A stretch of 64,000 bases of DNA from Paenibacillus sp. DCT19 (GCF_003268635.1 NZ_CP029639.1:1871501-1935500); one strand, 5' to 3'. Shown: positions 41,987-51,479, counted from the first letter of the stretch. Numbers and translations are program-made. The notes: generated by a model not told the origin, from the letters alone.

Positions 41987-42876
41987 ATGAATAAGGTCGT
42001 TTTGGCAGGTGGAACTGGTTTTGTGGGTCAGGATTTTGCTCAGCGATTTAAGCGATTAGGTTATGAGGTATTCATTATCTCACGCCAGTCTGGTCATATA
42101 GCCTGGGAGGATCGAGCAGGCATTATTCAAGCGCTGGAAGGTGCCGAGTTATTAATTAATCTGGCTGGAAAATCCGTGAACTGTAGGTACACAGAAGAGA
42201 ATCGTAGAATCATTCTGGAGTCCCGCACACAAACCACACGTATCCTTGGGGAGAGTGTCTTGGCCTGCAACAACCCTCCTAAACTATGGATTAACTCAAG
42301 CACAGCTACAATATATCGACATGCTGAGGATCGACCTATGACGGAACAGGACGGCGAGATTGGTACAGGCTTCTCCGTGGATGTGGCTACAGCATGGGAG
42401 CAAGCTTTTTTTGAATTCAGTTTGCCTTCTACCCGGCAGATTGCACTACGAATTGCCATTGTGCTGGGAATGGCGGGGTTATGGAGCCTTTAACGAATCT
42501 GGTTCGTTTTAGACTAGGTGGTTCTCAGGGCTCTGGGCGGCAGCAGTTCAGTTGGATTCATATCGAGGATCTGTTTCGGATGGTGATCTATTTACAGGAG
42601 CATTCTCAGTTGGAAGGTGTATTCAACGCCTCTTCACCTCATCCTGTTACCAATCGCCAATTGATGGCAGCGCTCAGACAACAATTGAATGTGGGATGGG
42701 GGCTTCCTTCACCGCGCTGGATGTTAGAATTCGGTGCTCGCATCATTCGCACGGAGACAGAACTTGTGCTCAAAAGTCGTTGGGTCATTCCCGAGAGATT
42801 AGAGCATGAAGGCTTCGTATTCACATATAATACGTTGGATACAGCGCTTGCTGAGATCCTCAAGCAGAAGAATTAA
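41987..42876 (+). pseudogene. TIGR01777-type NAD(P)-dependent epimerase, frameshifted
   Basis: Two overlapping frames make one SDR/epimerase of the YfcH/TIGR01777 family. 41987-42493 carries the N terminus (VVLAGGTGFVGQDFA, LINLAGKSVNCRYTEENRR, IALRIAIVLGM). 42481-42876 carries the rest (MEPLTNLVRFRLGGSQGSGRQ, SWIHIEDLFRMVIYL, NASSPHPVTNRQLM). The break is at the GGGG run near 42476; one extra G would restore VLGMAG-VMEPL, the expected family order. Both halves are otherwise intact, so it is either a recent mutation or a sequence error. The ribosome binding site (GAGGGGATG) is good. Confidence 0.85.
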
Positions 42877-43053
42877 TCTTCACGACAATTCAGTCTCACG
42901 AAGAAAGTTTGTTCTGAAGAATAAATGGTTCATAACCATACAGAAACACGATGAGAGGGACAGCGACGACTGTCCTTCTGTTATTCTATCTGCACGTCTT
43001 GGCATGAGGTATAGAGAACGTAGGGATGCTTGGTAAACGGAGTGAGGAAGAAG

Positions 43054-43923
43054 GTGAATTTATTGACGAATGGAAAAAGGAAGACGGACAATGCACCGGT
43101 GGTCTTAATAACCGGCACATCTAGTGGATTTGGGATGCTGACAGCGATTAGTTTGGCGAAACGAGGTTATCTGGTTGTAGCAACAATGCGTGACCTCAGT
43201 CGTAAGGAAGCGTTGGTGAGGCTAGCCGCAGAAGCGGGAATCTCGGATCAAATACGATACATACGCTTGGACGTCACTGATCCCGATTCGGTAACGGAGG
43301 CGATGGATGAGATCCTTCGGCAGTACGGCCGGATTGATATGTTGGTGAACAATGCAGGTTTTGCAGTTGGAGGATTCATTGAGGAAGTACCTATGGCGGA
43401 TTGGCGAAGACAAATGGAGACGAATCTGTTTGGACTTATTGAGGTTACGCGCGCTGTTCTGCCAGTGATGCGTAAGCAAAGAAGCGGATTCATTATTAAT
43501 ATCTCCAGCGTTAGTGGGTTATCGGGCTTTCCAGGATATGCACCCTATGCTACCTCTAAGTTTGCGGTGGAAGGTTTCACAGAAAGCTTACGCCATGAGA
43601 TGGCTCCATTTGGTATAAAGGCTGTATTGATAGAGCCCGGCGCGTATCGTACCCCTATATGGAACAAGGGCTTAGGTGAGATTCGTCAGCGGGAGCAGTC
43701 GCCTTACTACAAGCAGCTGGATGCAGTGCTCCGTTACTCCCGTCGTACAGGCGAAACTGCGCCTGATCCGCAAGAAGTGGCTGACCTAATTGTTCGGATT
43801 GGACAGATGCGCTCCCCACGACTTCGATATGCGCTCGGCAAAGGCTCTCGTTTGCTGATTATCGGTAAGGCTCTATTGCCGTGGAAGTGGTTCGAGTGGA
43901 TTATTGCCCGTGGATTGAAATAA
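43054..43923 (+). CDS. short-chain dehydrogenase/reductase
   Basis: A classical SDR of about 289 residues. The cofactor motif is TGTSSGFG, the structural NNAG is in DMLVNNAGFAVGG, and the catalytic Ser and Tyr/Lys are in NISSVSG and YATSKFAVEG. The set GFIEEVPMADWRRQMETNLFG and the C-terminal RLLIIGKALLPWKWFEWII match oxidoreductases of the YusZ type. The start is uncertain: GTG 43054 follows GAGGAAG, TTG 43063 is an alternative, and TTG 43030 is unlikely. Confidence 0.82.
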   Translation: MNLLTNGKRKTDNAPVVLITGTSSGFGMLTAISLAKRGYLVVATMRDLSRKEALVRLAAEAGISDQIRYIRLDVTDPDSVTEAMDEILRQYGRIDMLVNNAGFAVGGFIEEVPMADWRRQMETNLFGLIEVTRAVLPVMRKQRSGFIINISSVSGLSGFPGYAPYATSKFAVEGFTESLRHEMAPFGIKAVLIEPGAYRTPIWNKGLGEIRQREQSPYYKQLDAVLRYSRRTGETAPDPQEVADLIVRIGQMRSPRLRYALGKGSRLLIIGKALLPWKWFEWIIARGLK

Positions 43924-43989
43924 AAATAAAGAATGGGCAGCTAGCTGTTAGAGCAAATGTGAAGCAGATTTTCATGGGAGGTGCTTGAG

Positions 43990-44157
43990 CTGTTTGAATT
44001 CATTGTAATCGTTCTATTGCTGATCATGGTTACTCTTCTTCTACGAATCAATAGTAAATTGCCTAAACGAGATCCAGTGGAAGAAGCGATGGAGCGTGAC
44101 GCTGCTCGCAAGCAGAAGTTAACCCATATCCAGCCCACTAGAGAGCAGGACGAGTAG
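43990..44157 (+). CDS. small single-pass membrane protein, non-ATG start
   Basis: A short frame not preceded by any ATG. LFEFIVIVLLLIMVTLLL is a membrane helix, followed by a charged tail (KLPKRDPVEEAMERDAARK). GGGAGG (43976-43981) lies eight bases before CTG 43990; GTG 43981 is in frame but overlaps the Shine-Dalgarno. The protein is about 55 residues. Function unknown. Confidence 0.5.
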   Translation: MFEFIVIVLLLIMVTLLLRINSKLPKRDPVEEAMERDAARKQKLTHIQPTREQDE

Positions 44158-44253
44158 TCTAGTTTTGAATCACTATAGTATTATTTGTTGTGCGATATAT
44201 GTCGTGCAAGGTTATTACTATATGAACCTATGAAATGCAAGGAGTGGTGAGGT

Positions 44254-44793
44254 ATGAGCAAAGCTTCCTCCAACGAATCTATCTCAATTTGCAATATTGT
44301 GCGTGATGATGCAGAGCACTACTGGCCTTTTCGACTAGAAGCGCTCAAAAATCATCCTGAAGCGTTCGGTGCTTCGTTTGAGATTTCAGTACAGATCCCC
44401 ATGACTGAGGTGCAAGAACGCATACATAATGAGCCGGATGATTACATTCTTGGAGCATACGCCCAGGATGGTTCTCTAGCAGGAATGATGGGGTTCAAGC
44501 GAGAATATGGGCTAAAGTTAAGACACAAAGGCATGATCTGGGGTGTCTATGTGTCTCCTGCTTATCGTGGACTTGGAGTGGCTTCTCGTCTACTTCAGGA
44601 GGTGCTTGAGCGAGGGAGACAGCTAGAGGGATTGAAACAAATCAATCTATGTGTTGTTACAACGAATGGATCAGCTAAACGTTTATATGAACAAGCGGGG
44701 TTTGAGACATACGGAATCGAAAAAAATGCCTTGGAAGTTTATGGTCAGGGATATGATGAAGCTCATATGACTTACTTCTATACGAAACAATAG
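44254..44793 (+). CDS. GNAT family N-acetyltransferase
   Basis: A 179-residue acetyltransferase. The acetyl-CoA loop is VSPAYRGLGVASRLLQE and the terminal motif is LYEQAGFETYG. The opening contains WPFRLEALKNHPEAFGASFE, characteristic of the ribosomal-protein-acetylase-like subgroup with the LEAL-P-AF pattern. AAGGAGTGG precedes ATG 44254. Confidence 0.85.
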   Translation: MSKASSNESISICNIVRDDAEHYWPFRLEALKNHPEAFGASFEISVQIPMTEVQERIHNEPDDYILGAYAQDGSLAGMMGFKREYGLKLRHKGMIWGVYVSPAYRGLGVASRLLQEVLERGRQLEGLKQINLCVVTTNGSAKRLYEQAGFETYGIEKNALEVYGQGYDEAHMTYFYTKQ

Positions 44794-44935
44794 CAGACAG
44801 CTGAGTCTACTGCTACGTAATGCTCATTCGTAATTACGCAATCTCAATTCGTATCTCACAGGAATATACCGTATAATGGAAAATGATTGAGAGAATAGGT
44901 GGATATGCAGGTATGCTCGATCTGAGTCTTATAGA

Positions 44936-45110
44936 GGTTGTTCAAAAAGTCCGCTTTTGATTACGAAGAATGCCTGACGGCATCTCAGCATCGAATATGG
45001 GATTCAGCCGAAATGTCTGTTGCTCACGTAGTCCTGCCTACGCTCCGCTACTCCATTTCTAGCTTCAGCCCATCTTCTTGGTACTGAAAACCGACCTTTT
45101 CGAACACGCA
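44936..45110 (+). mobile_element. MITE-like repeat, copy B (175 bp) with perfect 8-bp duplication
   Basis: It runs from GGTTGTTCAAAAAGTCCG to TTTTCGAACACGCA; read inward, the ends are related (GGTTGTTCAAAAAG and TGCGTGTTCGAAAAGG). CTTATAGA stands on both sides (44928-44935 and 45111-45118), a direct sign of transposition. It is non-coding. Copies A, C and D in this window share its sequence. The remainder of 44794-45156 holds nothing else I can support. Confidence 0.9.
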
Positions 45111-45156
45111 CTTATAGATAAGTCTTATGTGAACAGAACAGAGGTGTGTCAGGGCA

Positions 45157-45630
45157 ATGATCCGAACTTTTGAACAAAAGGACCTACAATATGTCATTGA
45201 AGCTCATATCCGTATCTATCGAAATGAGTATAATTATGATCATAGCTTTGCTATTTTCATTGAGGAATCTGTTCAGGAGTTCGGTCGTGCTTGCCATCAC
45301 AAGAAGCAAATGATCTGGATTGTTGATCTGGACGGAGTTGCCTCAGGTTGCATTGGGCTCGTTGAACTGGATGAACACACTGCTCAATTACGCTGGTTTC
45401 TCATTGAACCTGAAGTTCGTAATGAAGGGTGGGGTCGTCATCTGGTTGAACATGCTATTCAGTTTGCCAGAGAACAAAACTATGCTTCGATCTTATTATG
45501 GACTAATCAAGACTTAACAGGAGCACGCAGACTCTATCAATCTCTTGGTTTTCATGTGGTCGAGACCAAGCGGCAGTTCTTATCCGGACAGGAGCTTACG
45601 GAGGAGAAATGGGTGCTTCCCCTGACATAA
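45157..45630 (+). CDS. GNAT family N-acetyltransferase
   Basis: A 157-residue acetyltransferase: MIRTFEQKDL at the start, VASGCIGLVELDEHTAQLRWFLIEPEVRNEGWGRHLVE with the acetyl-CoA loop, and LYQSLGFHVVE at the end. WFLIEPE and the N-terminal layout recall the acetyltransferase half of MarR-fused GNATs. Its start lies 46 bp after MITE copy B, so its promoter may lie within the repeat. Confidence 0.85.
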   Translation: MIRTFEQKDLQYVIEAHIRIYRNEYNYDHSFAIFIEESVQEFGRACHHKKQMIWIVDLDGVASGCIGLVELDEHTAQLRWFLIEPEVRNEGWGRHLVEHAIQFAREQNYASILLWTNQDLTGARRLYQSLGFHVVETKRQFLSGQELTEEKWVLPLT

Positions 45631-45851
45631 CTTGTTGGGGTGAGGATCACGATCTGAATGAATGAATATGGCATAGGCAAGTGACGAGTTTACTTGGAGA
45701 AGATCGTACGGCGGAGCATTGGAACAGTGGCAGAGACTGGCTCATGCAGTATAAAATGAAGGAAGAATCAACATACCTCACCTCCAGTCATCATGAGCAG
45801 GAATACCGGGTTCGATGGAACCTGAAAGAATACGTTATAGAGGTGAAACCT

Positions 45852-46634
45852 TTGAATAAGAAAATTGCATTTTTTGACTCAGGCATTGGTGGTCTAACGG
45901 TGTTACATCGAGCGTTGCAACAATTTCCTGAAGAACAGTTTATATATTACGCAGATACTTTACATGTTCCTTACGGACCCAAAGCTGCAGATGAGGTAAG
46001 AGGACATATTTTTGATGCTGTAGATGCGATTCTGCACGAAAATGTAAAAGCCATCGTCATTGCTTGCAATACAGCAACCAGTTTGTCTGTGAAGGATTTG
46101 CGTACCCGAATCGACATTCCGGTCATCGGCATGGAACCAGCGGTGAAGCCAGCAGTGGAGATGAATCGTGAGAGTGGAAAAAGAGTACTTGTATTTGCCA
46201 CGGCATTAACCCTGAGTCAAGCCAAATATAATGAACTGGTATCTCGTGTGGATGACCATAATACTGTAGATTCCATCCCGCTTCCTGAACTTGTTGAGTG
46301 GTGTGAGCGATTGGATTTTGATGAGGAGAAGGTCACCGCATATTTTCGCATGAAAATGGCGGATCTTGATCTGAACAAGTATGGAACTGTGGTACTTGGC
46401 TGCACGCATTATCCATATTACACCGCTATGCTTCGCAAAGTTCTTCCAGCACATGTGCGAATCATTGATGGAAGCACAGGCACGGTTAATCGTCTGCAAC
46501 AGCTCCTTGAGCTGTCTGAGCAGCACGGTGTGTGGACAGAAGATCAGATTACTTTTCTCAGCTCCTCTGGAAAATCGGTAGATCGGGATAATATGAAACG
46601 AGCCCTGCAATACCTTCAAATGAGCAACTTGTAA
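45852..46634 (+). CDS. murI: glutamate racemase
   Basis: A 260-residue MurI/RacE, making D-glutamate for murein. Catalytic cysteines are in VIACNTATSL and VVLGCTHYPYY; the opening KIAFFDSGIGGLTVLH and YYADTLHVPYGPK are diagnostic. The frame is open upstream to 45681, which adds about 57 residues not found in the family. The TTG at 45852 follows GAGGTGA and is the natural start. A histidine-phosphatase gene follows after 24 bases. Confidence 0.95.
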   Translation: MNKKIAFFDSGIGGLTVLHRALQQFPEEQFIYYADTLHVPYGPKAADEVRGHIFDAVDAILHENVKAIVIACNTATSLSVKDLRTRIDIPVIGMEPAVKPAVEMNRESGKRVLVFATALTLSQAKYNELVSRVDDHNTVDSIPLPELVEWCERLDFDEEKVTAYFRMKMADLDLNKYGTVVLGCTHYPYYTAMLRKVLPAHVRIIDGSTGTVNRLQQLLELSEQHGVWTEDQITFLSSSGKSVDRDNMKRALQYLQMSNL

Positions 46635-46658
46635 TCTCGTTTAACAGGAGGATAAGAT

Positions 46659-47210
46659 ATGAAGTCCATTTATCTCATTCGACATGCCAAAGCGACCGGG
46701 CAGGAACCCGAATCGGAGCTTACAGCAGAAGGATTGCAACAAGCTGAGCAGCTAGCAAAGGTGCTTGGACAACATGACATCACTTATATTGCTTCGAGTC
46801 CTTGGAAACGGGCGCTACAGACGGCGATGCCGCTTAGCCTATCGTTGTCCCAGCAGATCCATACGGATGAACGCCTTCAGGAGAGAGTGTTAAGCACCCT
46901 ACATCTGGAAAACTGGATGGATTCGCTAAGACGTACATACACTGACGAAGACTGGACGGAAGAAGGAGGCGAGTCTTCTCGTACGGCAACAGCACGTGGC
47001 ATGAATGTGTTGGATGAGTTGTGGGAACGATCCGAATCAAGCGCTGCAGTGGTGACTCACGGGAATTTATTATCCCTGATCATCCGTCAGTACGATTCAT
47101 CCTTCGGCTTCGAAGCGTGGAAATCTCTAACGAATCCGGATGTATATGTACTGGAGCAGACGGCAGCAGATGAGTTAGCGCCTTCGATTCGTCGAATCTG
47201 GACGAATTGA
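46659..47210 (+). CDS. histidine phosphatase (phosphoglycerate-mutase-like)
   Basis: A 183-residue member of the branch-1 histidine phosphatase superfamily. The phosphoacceptor is in YLIRHAKATG, the second Arg in SSPWKRALQTA, and the catalytic His in VVTHGNLL. These small proteins dephosphorylate sugars or cofactors; the substrate is unknown. ATG 46659 follows AGGAGG. It is downstream of murI and ahead of a strong terminator. Confidence 0.87.
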   Translation: MKSIYLIRHAKATGQEPESELTAEGLQQAEQLAKVLGQHDITYIASSPWKRALQTAMPLSLSLSQQIHTDERLQERVLSTLHLENWMDSLRRTYTDEDWTEEGGESSRTATARGMNVLDELWERSESSAAVVTHGNLLSLIIRQYDSSFGFEAWKSLTNPDVYVLEQTAADELAPSIRRIWTN

Positions 47211-47220
47211 AAAGCAAAAA

Positions 47221-47258
47221 AAAGAGTGCTTTAGTCAACAGCTAGAACACTCTTTTTC
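47221..47258. terminator. bidirectional terminator
   Basis: AAAGAGTGCTTTAG pairs with CTAGAACACTCTTT (one mismatch pair), with an A tract before and a T tract after, between convergent genes. Confidence 0.88.
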
Positions 47259-47280
47259 TTGTAATCTATTGGTGTAGGAA

Positions 47281-47643
47281 TTACAGAGCTGCAATCAATA
47301 AAGTTACCCATCCTGCGAGAAATGCGACTCCGCCTAATGGAGTGATGGCACCAAGCTTACGTACACCTGTAATGCTGAGTACATAAAGGCTACCTGAGAA
47401 CAGGATGATGCCTGCGAACAAAAGCCATCCAGCGAGCAATACAAGCGAAGTCTGTTCCAAGCGATCAGCAAGCAGTCCCATGATGATGAGTCCAAGTCCA
47501 TGAATCAGGTGGTATTGGACACCCGTCTCGTAAATTTTGATCATGTCAGCGGACAATTTGCGCTTCAGTGCATGTGCTCCAAATGCACCCAAGGCTACGG
47601 CCAGAAACATCATAATGCTTCCTAATATGATTAACGTTTGCAT
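47281..47643 (-). CDS. DUF423 membrane protein (YwdK-like)
   Basis: A 120-residue, four-helix membrane protein: LIILGSIMMFLAVALGAFGAHALK is the DUF423 signature, then QYHLIHGLGLIIMGLL, FAGIILFSGSLYVLSITG and ITPLGGVAFLAGW. Role unknown. GAAGGAGAT before ATG 47643 sets the start; a longer frame to 47700 is rejected. It is downstream of coaA on the same strand. Confidence 0.88.
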   Translation of the reverse strand: MQTLIILGSIMMFLAVALGAFGAHALKRKLSADMIKIYETGVQYHLIHGLGLIIMGLLADRLEQTSLVLLAGWLLFAGIILFSGSLYVLSITGVRKLGAITPLGGVAFLAGWVTLLIAAL

Positions 47644-47700
47644 AGGGATATCTCCTTCATATGGTGGTATTCGGAACATGGAGTGCTCCGAACCCGTCAA

Positions 47701-48630
47701 CTACAGTTTGCGCAATTGAATACGTTGGATGGAGTGATCAGCTTCCTTTTTCAATATAAGTCTGGCTCGTCCCTTCGTTGGCAAAATGTTTTCGTGCAGA
47801 TTTTTGGCATTGATATCTTGCCAGATCTGACTAGCGGTTTGCACGGCTTCCTGCTCGCCAATATTGGCGAAACGGCTGTGGAAGAAGGATTCTGTGTTCT
47901 GAAACGCGGTATTGCGTAGAAGCTTGAACCGCTCAATGTACCAGTGGCGTATATGTTGTTCTTCTGCATCAATATAGATGGAGAAGTCAAAGAAGTCGCT
48001 CACCAGTAACGGTGTCTCTTTCTTGATTTGAAGTACGTTAATGCCTTCAATGATCAGGATGTCCGGCTGACAGATCGTCTTTTCCTCGCCTGGAATTACA
48101 TCGTAGGCAAGATGGGAGTAGACCGGAGCTTTAACTTCGGGCTTGCCGGATTTCACATCACCCATGAATTGAATGAGTGACTTGATATCGTAGCTTTCAG
48201 GGAAACCCTTTCGGTTCATGATGCCCTTTTCCTCCAGCACGGCGTTGGGATATAGGAATCCATCTGTCGTAACGAGGTCGACTTTGGGATTGTTTTTGCC
48301 TCTGGCTAGCAGAGCTTGCAACAGGCGAGCAGCGGTACTCTTGCCTACGGCAACACTACCCCCAATCCCGATAATGTAAGGCACAGGGCCAGCTTCTTTT
48401 TTTAAGTAAGAGGCAGTTAACCGATTTAACTCTCGTGAGACACGTGCATATAAGTCAATAAAGTGGGTAAGAGGTAAATAAATATCTTTTACTTCCTGTA
48501 TAGATACCTCTTCATTTAATCCCTTGAGCTGTTCTAATTCAATTTCCGTCAGCGGAATTGTGGTCTGATGCTCTTGCAGTCCAGCCCATTCCTTGCGGTT
48601 GAACTCGATGTAAGGAGAATATAAATTCAT
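47701..48630 (-). CDS. coaA: type I pantothenate kinase
   Basis: A 309-residue CoaA, which phosphorylates pantothenate in the first step of coenzyme A synthesis. The P-loop is [16 protein letters not shown], followed by [33 protein letters not shown] and [12 protein letters not shown]. Length matches the E. coli-type enzyme. It probably forms an operon with the DUF423 gene 58 bases downstream. Confidence 0.96.
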   Translation of the reverse strand: MNLYSPYIEFNRKEWAGLQEHQTTIPLTEIELEQLKGLNEEVSIQEVKDIYLPLTHFIDLYARVSRELNRLTASYLKKEAGPVPYIIGIGGSVAVGKSTAARLLQALLARGKNNPKVDLVTTDGFLYPNAVLEEKGIMNRKGFPESYDIKSLIQFMGDVKSGKPEVKAPVYSHLAYDVIPGEEKTICQPDILIIEGINVLQIKKETPLLVSDFFDFSIYIDAEEQHIRHWYIERFKLLRNTAFQNTESFFHSRFANIGEQEAVQTASQIWQDINAKNLHENILPTKGRARLILKKEADHSIQRIQLRKL

Positions 48631-48880
48631 GAGATCCCGCTTTCTATATGTAATGTAATCTGTGACACAATCTTTAGTGTACCAAATTTCAGGGAACTGA
48701 CAACACCTTTACATTTAAAATGGCGCCAGGGCTTATAGTGAAGATGTATAAATAACGGGGTATCCGAAATTTTATACGTAATTTTAACCAATTTACATCA
48801 TCCCATGTTGAAATGAAATGGGAATTATAACATGGGAGCAGTGTAGAGTCGAATTATACCATGCGGAAGGGTGACAGCAA

Positions 48881-49678
48881 ATGATCGTCTATGAGAGAGA
48901 GCATGATTTTGTATTGACCGCACAACAAGAGCATGGGAAAGTAGCTGGAGAGATGGCTTCGCATTGGAAACACGAGTTGCTCGCTGACGCCAGTCACTTT
49001 GAAGAGCTTGTTCTTGCGGCAAGAGAGCATGATCGTGGATGGATTGAACTGGATGCTGCTCCGTTCTGGAATGATTATAGTCAGTCTCCGTACTCGTTCC
49101 GTGACTTTCCGCTGCGTCCGCGCTTTGTATTTTACCAGAAGGGCATTGCTGAAGTCTGTGCAAAAAACGTGTACGCAGGATTGTTATGTAGCATGATGTA
49201 TACGGAGTTGTTCCAAAATACACTCGGGGCTAATGCACATGATGATGAAGATATCAGGGAATATCTGAATAGCGAGCGTAAGCAGCAATCGGAATGGATT
49301 GCACAGCTAGGTGGTGGAGAGGAGTTACAACGTAGATTACAAAGTGATGTGGACATTATGCTTTTTTGTGATCAGTTGAGTCTGTTTCTCTGTATGGAGG
49401 AACCGGGCACTCCTGCGGCACGTTATGAGTTTTTTGCCGAAGGGTTAGGCTGTACATTTGATGCTTGTGGGAGAGAACCGATTCGGGCGGAATGGATATC
49501 CAAAGAGAAGGTTGGCTTGTCTTACGTACCGTTTAAGGAAGAGTTTACGGTAGTCATGCCTTATAAATCCGTGCCAAAAGCCAGCATTCGCAAATTCGGT
49601 CTGTTACAGGCCTATCGACGTGCGGAGTGGAAAGAACGGAGAGTTTTAATTACAGCGTTGAATCAAGATAGCCATTAA
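48881..49678 (+). CDS. DUF3891 family protein
   Basis: A 265-residue soluble protein matching the DUF3891 pattern: MIVYEREHDFVLTAQQEHGKVAGEMA, AAREHDRGWIELDAAPFWN, YAGLLCSMMYTELF, MLFCDQLSLFLC. The paired His/Asp (REHD, FCDQLS) suggest an HD-type metal site, an inference from spacing. Function unknown. It is divergent from coaA; the 250 bp between shows no further gene. A terminator follows. Confidence 0.78.
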   Translation: MIVYEREHDFVLTAQQEHGKVAGEMASHWKHELLADASHFEELVLAAREHDRGWIELDAAPFWNDYSQSPYSFRDFPLRPRFVFYQKGIAEVCAKNVYAGLLCSMMYTELFQNTLGANAHDDEDIREYLNSERKQQSEWIAQLGGGEELQRRLQSDVDIMLFCDQLSLFLCMEEPGTPAARYEFFAEGLGCTFDACGREPIRAEWISKEKVGLSYVPFKEEFTVVMPYKSVPKASIRKFGLLQAYRRAEWKERRVLITALNQDSH

Positions 49679-49708
49679 TGATGAGTGGTAAATAGGTTGA
49701 GATAGACA

Positions 49709-49735
49709 GACTCCGAGACTCTTCGGGGTCTTTTT
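49709..49735 (+). terminator. Rho-independent terminator after the DUF3891 gene
   Basis: GACTCCGA pairs with TTCGGGGTC, short loop, then TTTTT. Confidence 0.88.
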
Positions 49736-49863
49736 GGTACATGGCTTTTTCTAATAATTATGCATGACTACGTGTTGTTAGAAATTAAGATCAGTCGAAG
49801 CAGGAAAAACCAGTGGATTACCAGAAATGTTAATGTACAACGAAGGATTGCAGGAGGATACGT

Positions 49864-50358
49864 ATGAGTACACAAATTGAGATTCTGACGATGTGCATGG
49901 TGTGGGATAAGGCAAAGGGTAAGGTGTTATTGATGAATCGCCCGGACAGTAAAGGGTTTCCGGGATACATTGCACCTGGAGGCAAGGTGGATTATCCAGA
50001 AAGTATTGTAGATGGAGCCATGCGAGAGGTAGAGGAGGAAACTGGACTTAAGGTTACTGAAATTACGTATAAAGGACTCGATGAGTTCTGTGATCCGGAG
50101 CAGGGATTGCGTTATATGGTGTTTAACTATCTGGCAACGGCGTTTGAGGGAGAGCTGCTGCAGAATCCGCCCGAAGGTGAATTGATATGGATTCCCTTGG
50201 AGCAGGCGCTTGATCTTCCGATGCAGGACTGGTTCGCAGAGCGTTTCCCACGATTTTTCCATGAGGGTACATTCGAACGAAGTGTGATCTGGGAGAAATC
50301 CACAGGGCAGACGCTGAAGGAAACGTTTAAAGTCTATTCGGATAAAGTTCTACAATAG
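49864..50358 (+). CDS. Nudix hydrolase (MutT/8-oxo-dGTP diphosphatase-like)
   Basis: A 164-residue Nudix protein. The Nudix box is GGKVDYPESIVDGAMREVEEETGL. The opening ILTMCMVWDKAKGKVLLMNRP and the NPPEGELIWIPLEQAL segment match 8-oxo-dGTP diphosphatases of the YjhB/MutX type. It is preceded by AGGAGG. Substrate unproven. Confidence 0.87.
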   Translation: MSTQIEILTMCMVWDKAKGKVLLMNRPDSKGFPGYIAPGGKVDYPESIVDGAMREVEEETGLKVTEITYKGLDEFCDPEQGLRYMVFNYLATAFEGELLQNPPEGELIWIPLEQALDLPMQDWFAERFPRFFHEGTFERSVIWEKSTGQTLKETFKVYSDKVLQ

Positions 50359-50443
50359 CAAGAGATCATCCATATCTATATAGTAATATCCATATATTAT
50401 GATATAATGAAATTTACTTTGTTTTGAGATGAGGGTTGGTTAT

Positions 50444-50869
50444 ATGCATGTAACGTTTCGATCCTCGATAGAGGAAATAGGTGTGGAGCAACTGTCAGGA
50501 CATTTTTTCGATGGTTGGCCGAATCCACCATCTCTAGCTACATTTATGAAGTTATTGGAACAGTCTTATGCTGTAGAACTAGCTATTGATGAAGAGAGTA
50601 ATCAAGTGGTTGGCTTCATTCAGGCAATTTCAGACGGTGTGCTTAGTGCATATATCCCGTTATTGGAAGTTGTGCCATCGTATCAAGGTAAAGGAATCGG
50701 GGCTTCTCTGTTAGAGCGAATGCTTCATCGACTTCAGCATCTATATATGATTGATCTGTTATGCGATGTAGAAATGCAAAATTTCTATGAAAAGCAAGGA
50801 ATGATCAAAGCGTCAGGAATGCTGATGCGCAACTATTCTAATCAATCAGGTGCAGCAGGAAGTTCATAG
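50444..50869 (+). CDS. GNAT family N-acetyltransferase
   Basis: A 141-residue acetyltransferase: FDGWPNPPS near the N terminus, IQAISDGVLSAYIPLLEVVPSYQGKGIGASLLERML with the acetyl-CoA loop, and FYEKQGMI at the end. ATG 50444 with GAGGG eight bases upstream is preferred to ATG 50429. Confidence 0.84.
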   Translation: MHVTFRSSIEEIGVEQLSGHFFDGWPNPPSLATFMKLLEQSYAVELAIDEESNQVVGFIQAISDGVLSAYIPLLEVVPSYQGKGIGASLLERMLHRLQHLYMIDLLCDVEMQNFYEKQGMIKASGMLMRNYSNQSGAAGSS

Positions 50870-50993
50870 AATGAGTTAAAAGAGGTTACATGGCGTGTTG
50901 ATGCTACGGTGACATGACATGAAGATTTAGCCGATACATAGGCTTCTGCAAACGGGACGTAAATGAATATTGTTACAAAAAGGTGGGATTATC

Positions 50994-51479
50994 ATGAAAT
51001 TATCGTTCCGAATCTTGGATTGGGAAGAAGAAAAGCCTTATGAGCTTTTGTTGATGGCTGATCCTTCAAAAGCGATGGTTGACGAATACTTGAGCCGGGG
51101 TGTTTGTTTTATTGCTGAATATGAAGGAGAGATGGTCGGAGAGTTCGTCTTGCTGAAGACCCGGCCGGAAACCGTGGAGATTGTTAATATTGCAGTTCAA
51201 GAAGAGTTGCAAGGACAAGGTGTAGGCAGACATATGATTAAGGAAGCGATTGAAGCTGCACGTAGACTGGGATGTAAGACGGTGGAGATTGGCACAGGAA
51301 ATTCAAGCTTCCACCAACTGAAGCTGTATCAGCGTTGTGGATTCCGTATTGTTGGCGTCGATCGTGATTTCTTTGTGAGACATTATGAGGAAGAGATCAT
51401 TGAGGGTGGTATTCGTTGTGTGGATATGATTCGGCTGTCATTAGATCTGGATACAATTCCAAGGCAGGATGAGAAGTGA
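50994..51479 (+). CDS. GNAT family N-acetyltransferase
   Basis: A 161-residue acetyltransferase with IVNIAVQEELQGQGVGRHMI as the CoA loop and LYQRCGFRIVGVDRDFF near the end; this resembles the AAC(3)-I/YvbK-like subgroup. AAGGTGGG before ATG 50994 sets the start. Its TGA overlaps the GTG start of the cupin gene by four bases, implying coupled translation. Confidence 0.84.
   Translation: MKLSFRILDWEEEKPYELLLMADPSKAMVDEYLSRGVCFIAEYEGEMVGEFVLLKTRPETVEIVNIAVQEELQGQGVGRHMIKEAIEAARRLGCKTVEIGTGNSSFHQLKLYQRCGFRIVGVDRDFFVRHYEEEIIEGGIRCVDMIRLSLDLDTIPRQDEK

Noticed and set aside
44936..45110. Remnant of a coding insertion sequence
   Set aside because: No frame in the repeat resembles a transposase; both long copies are non-coding.
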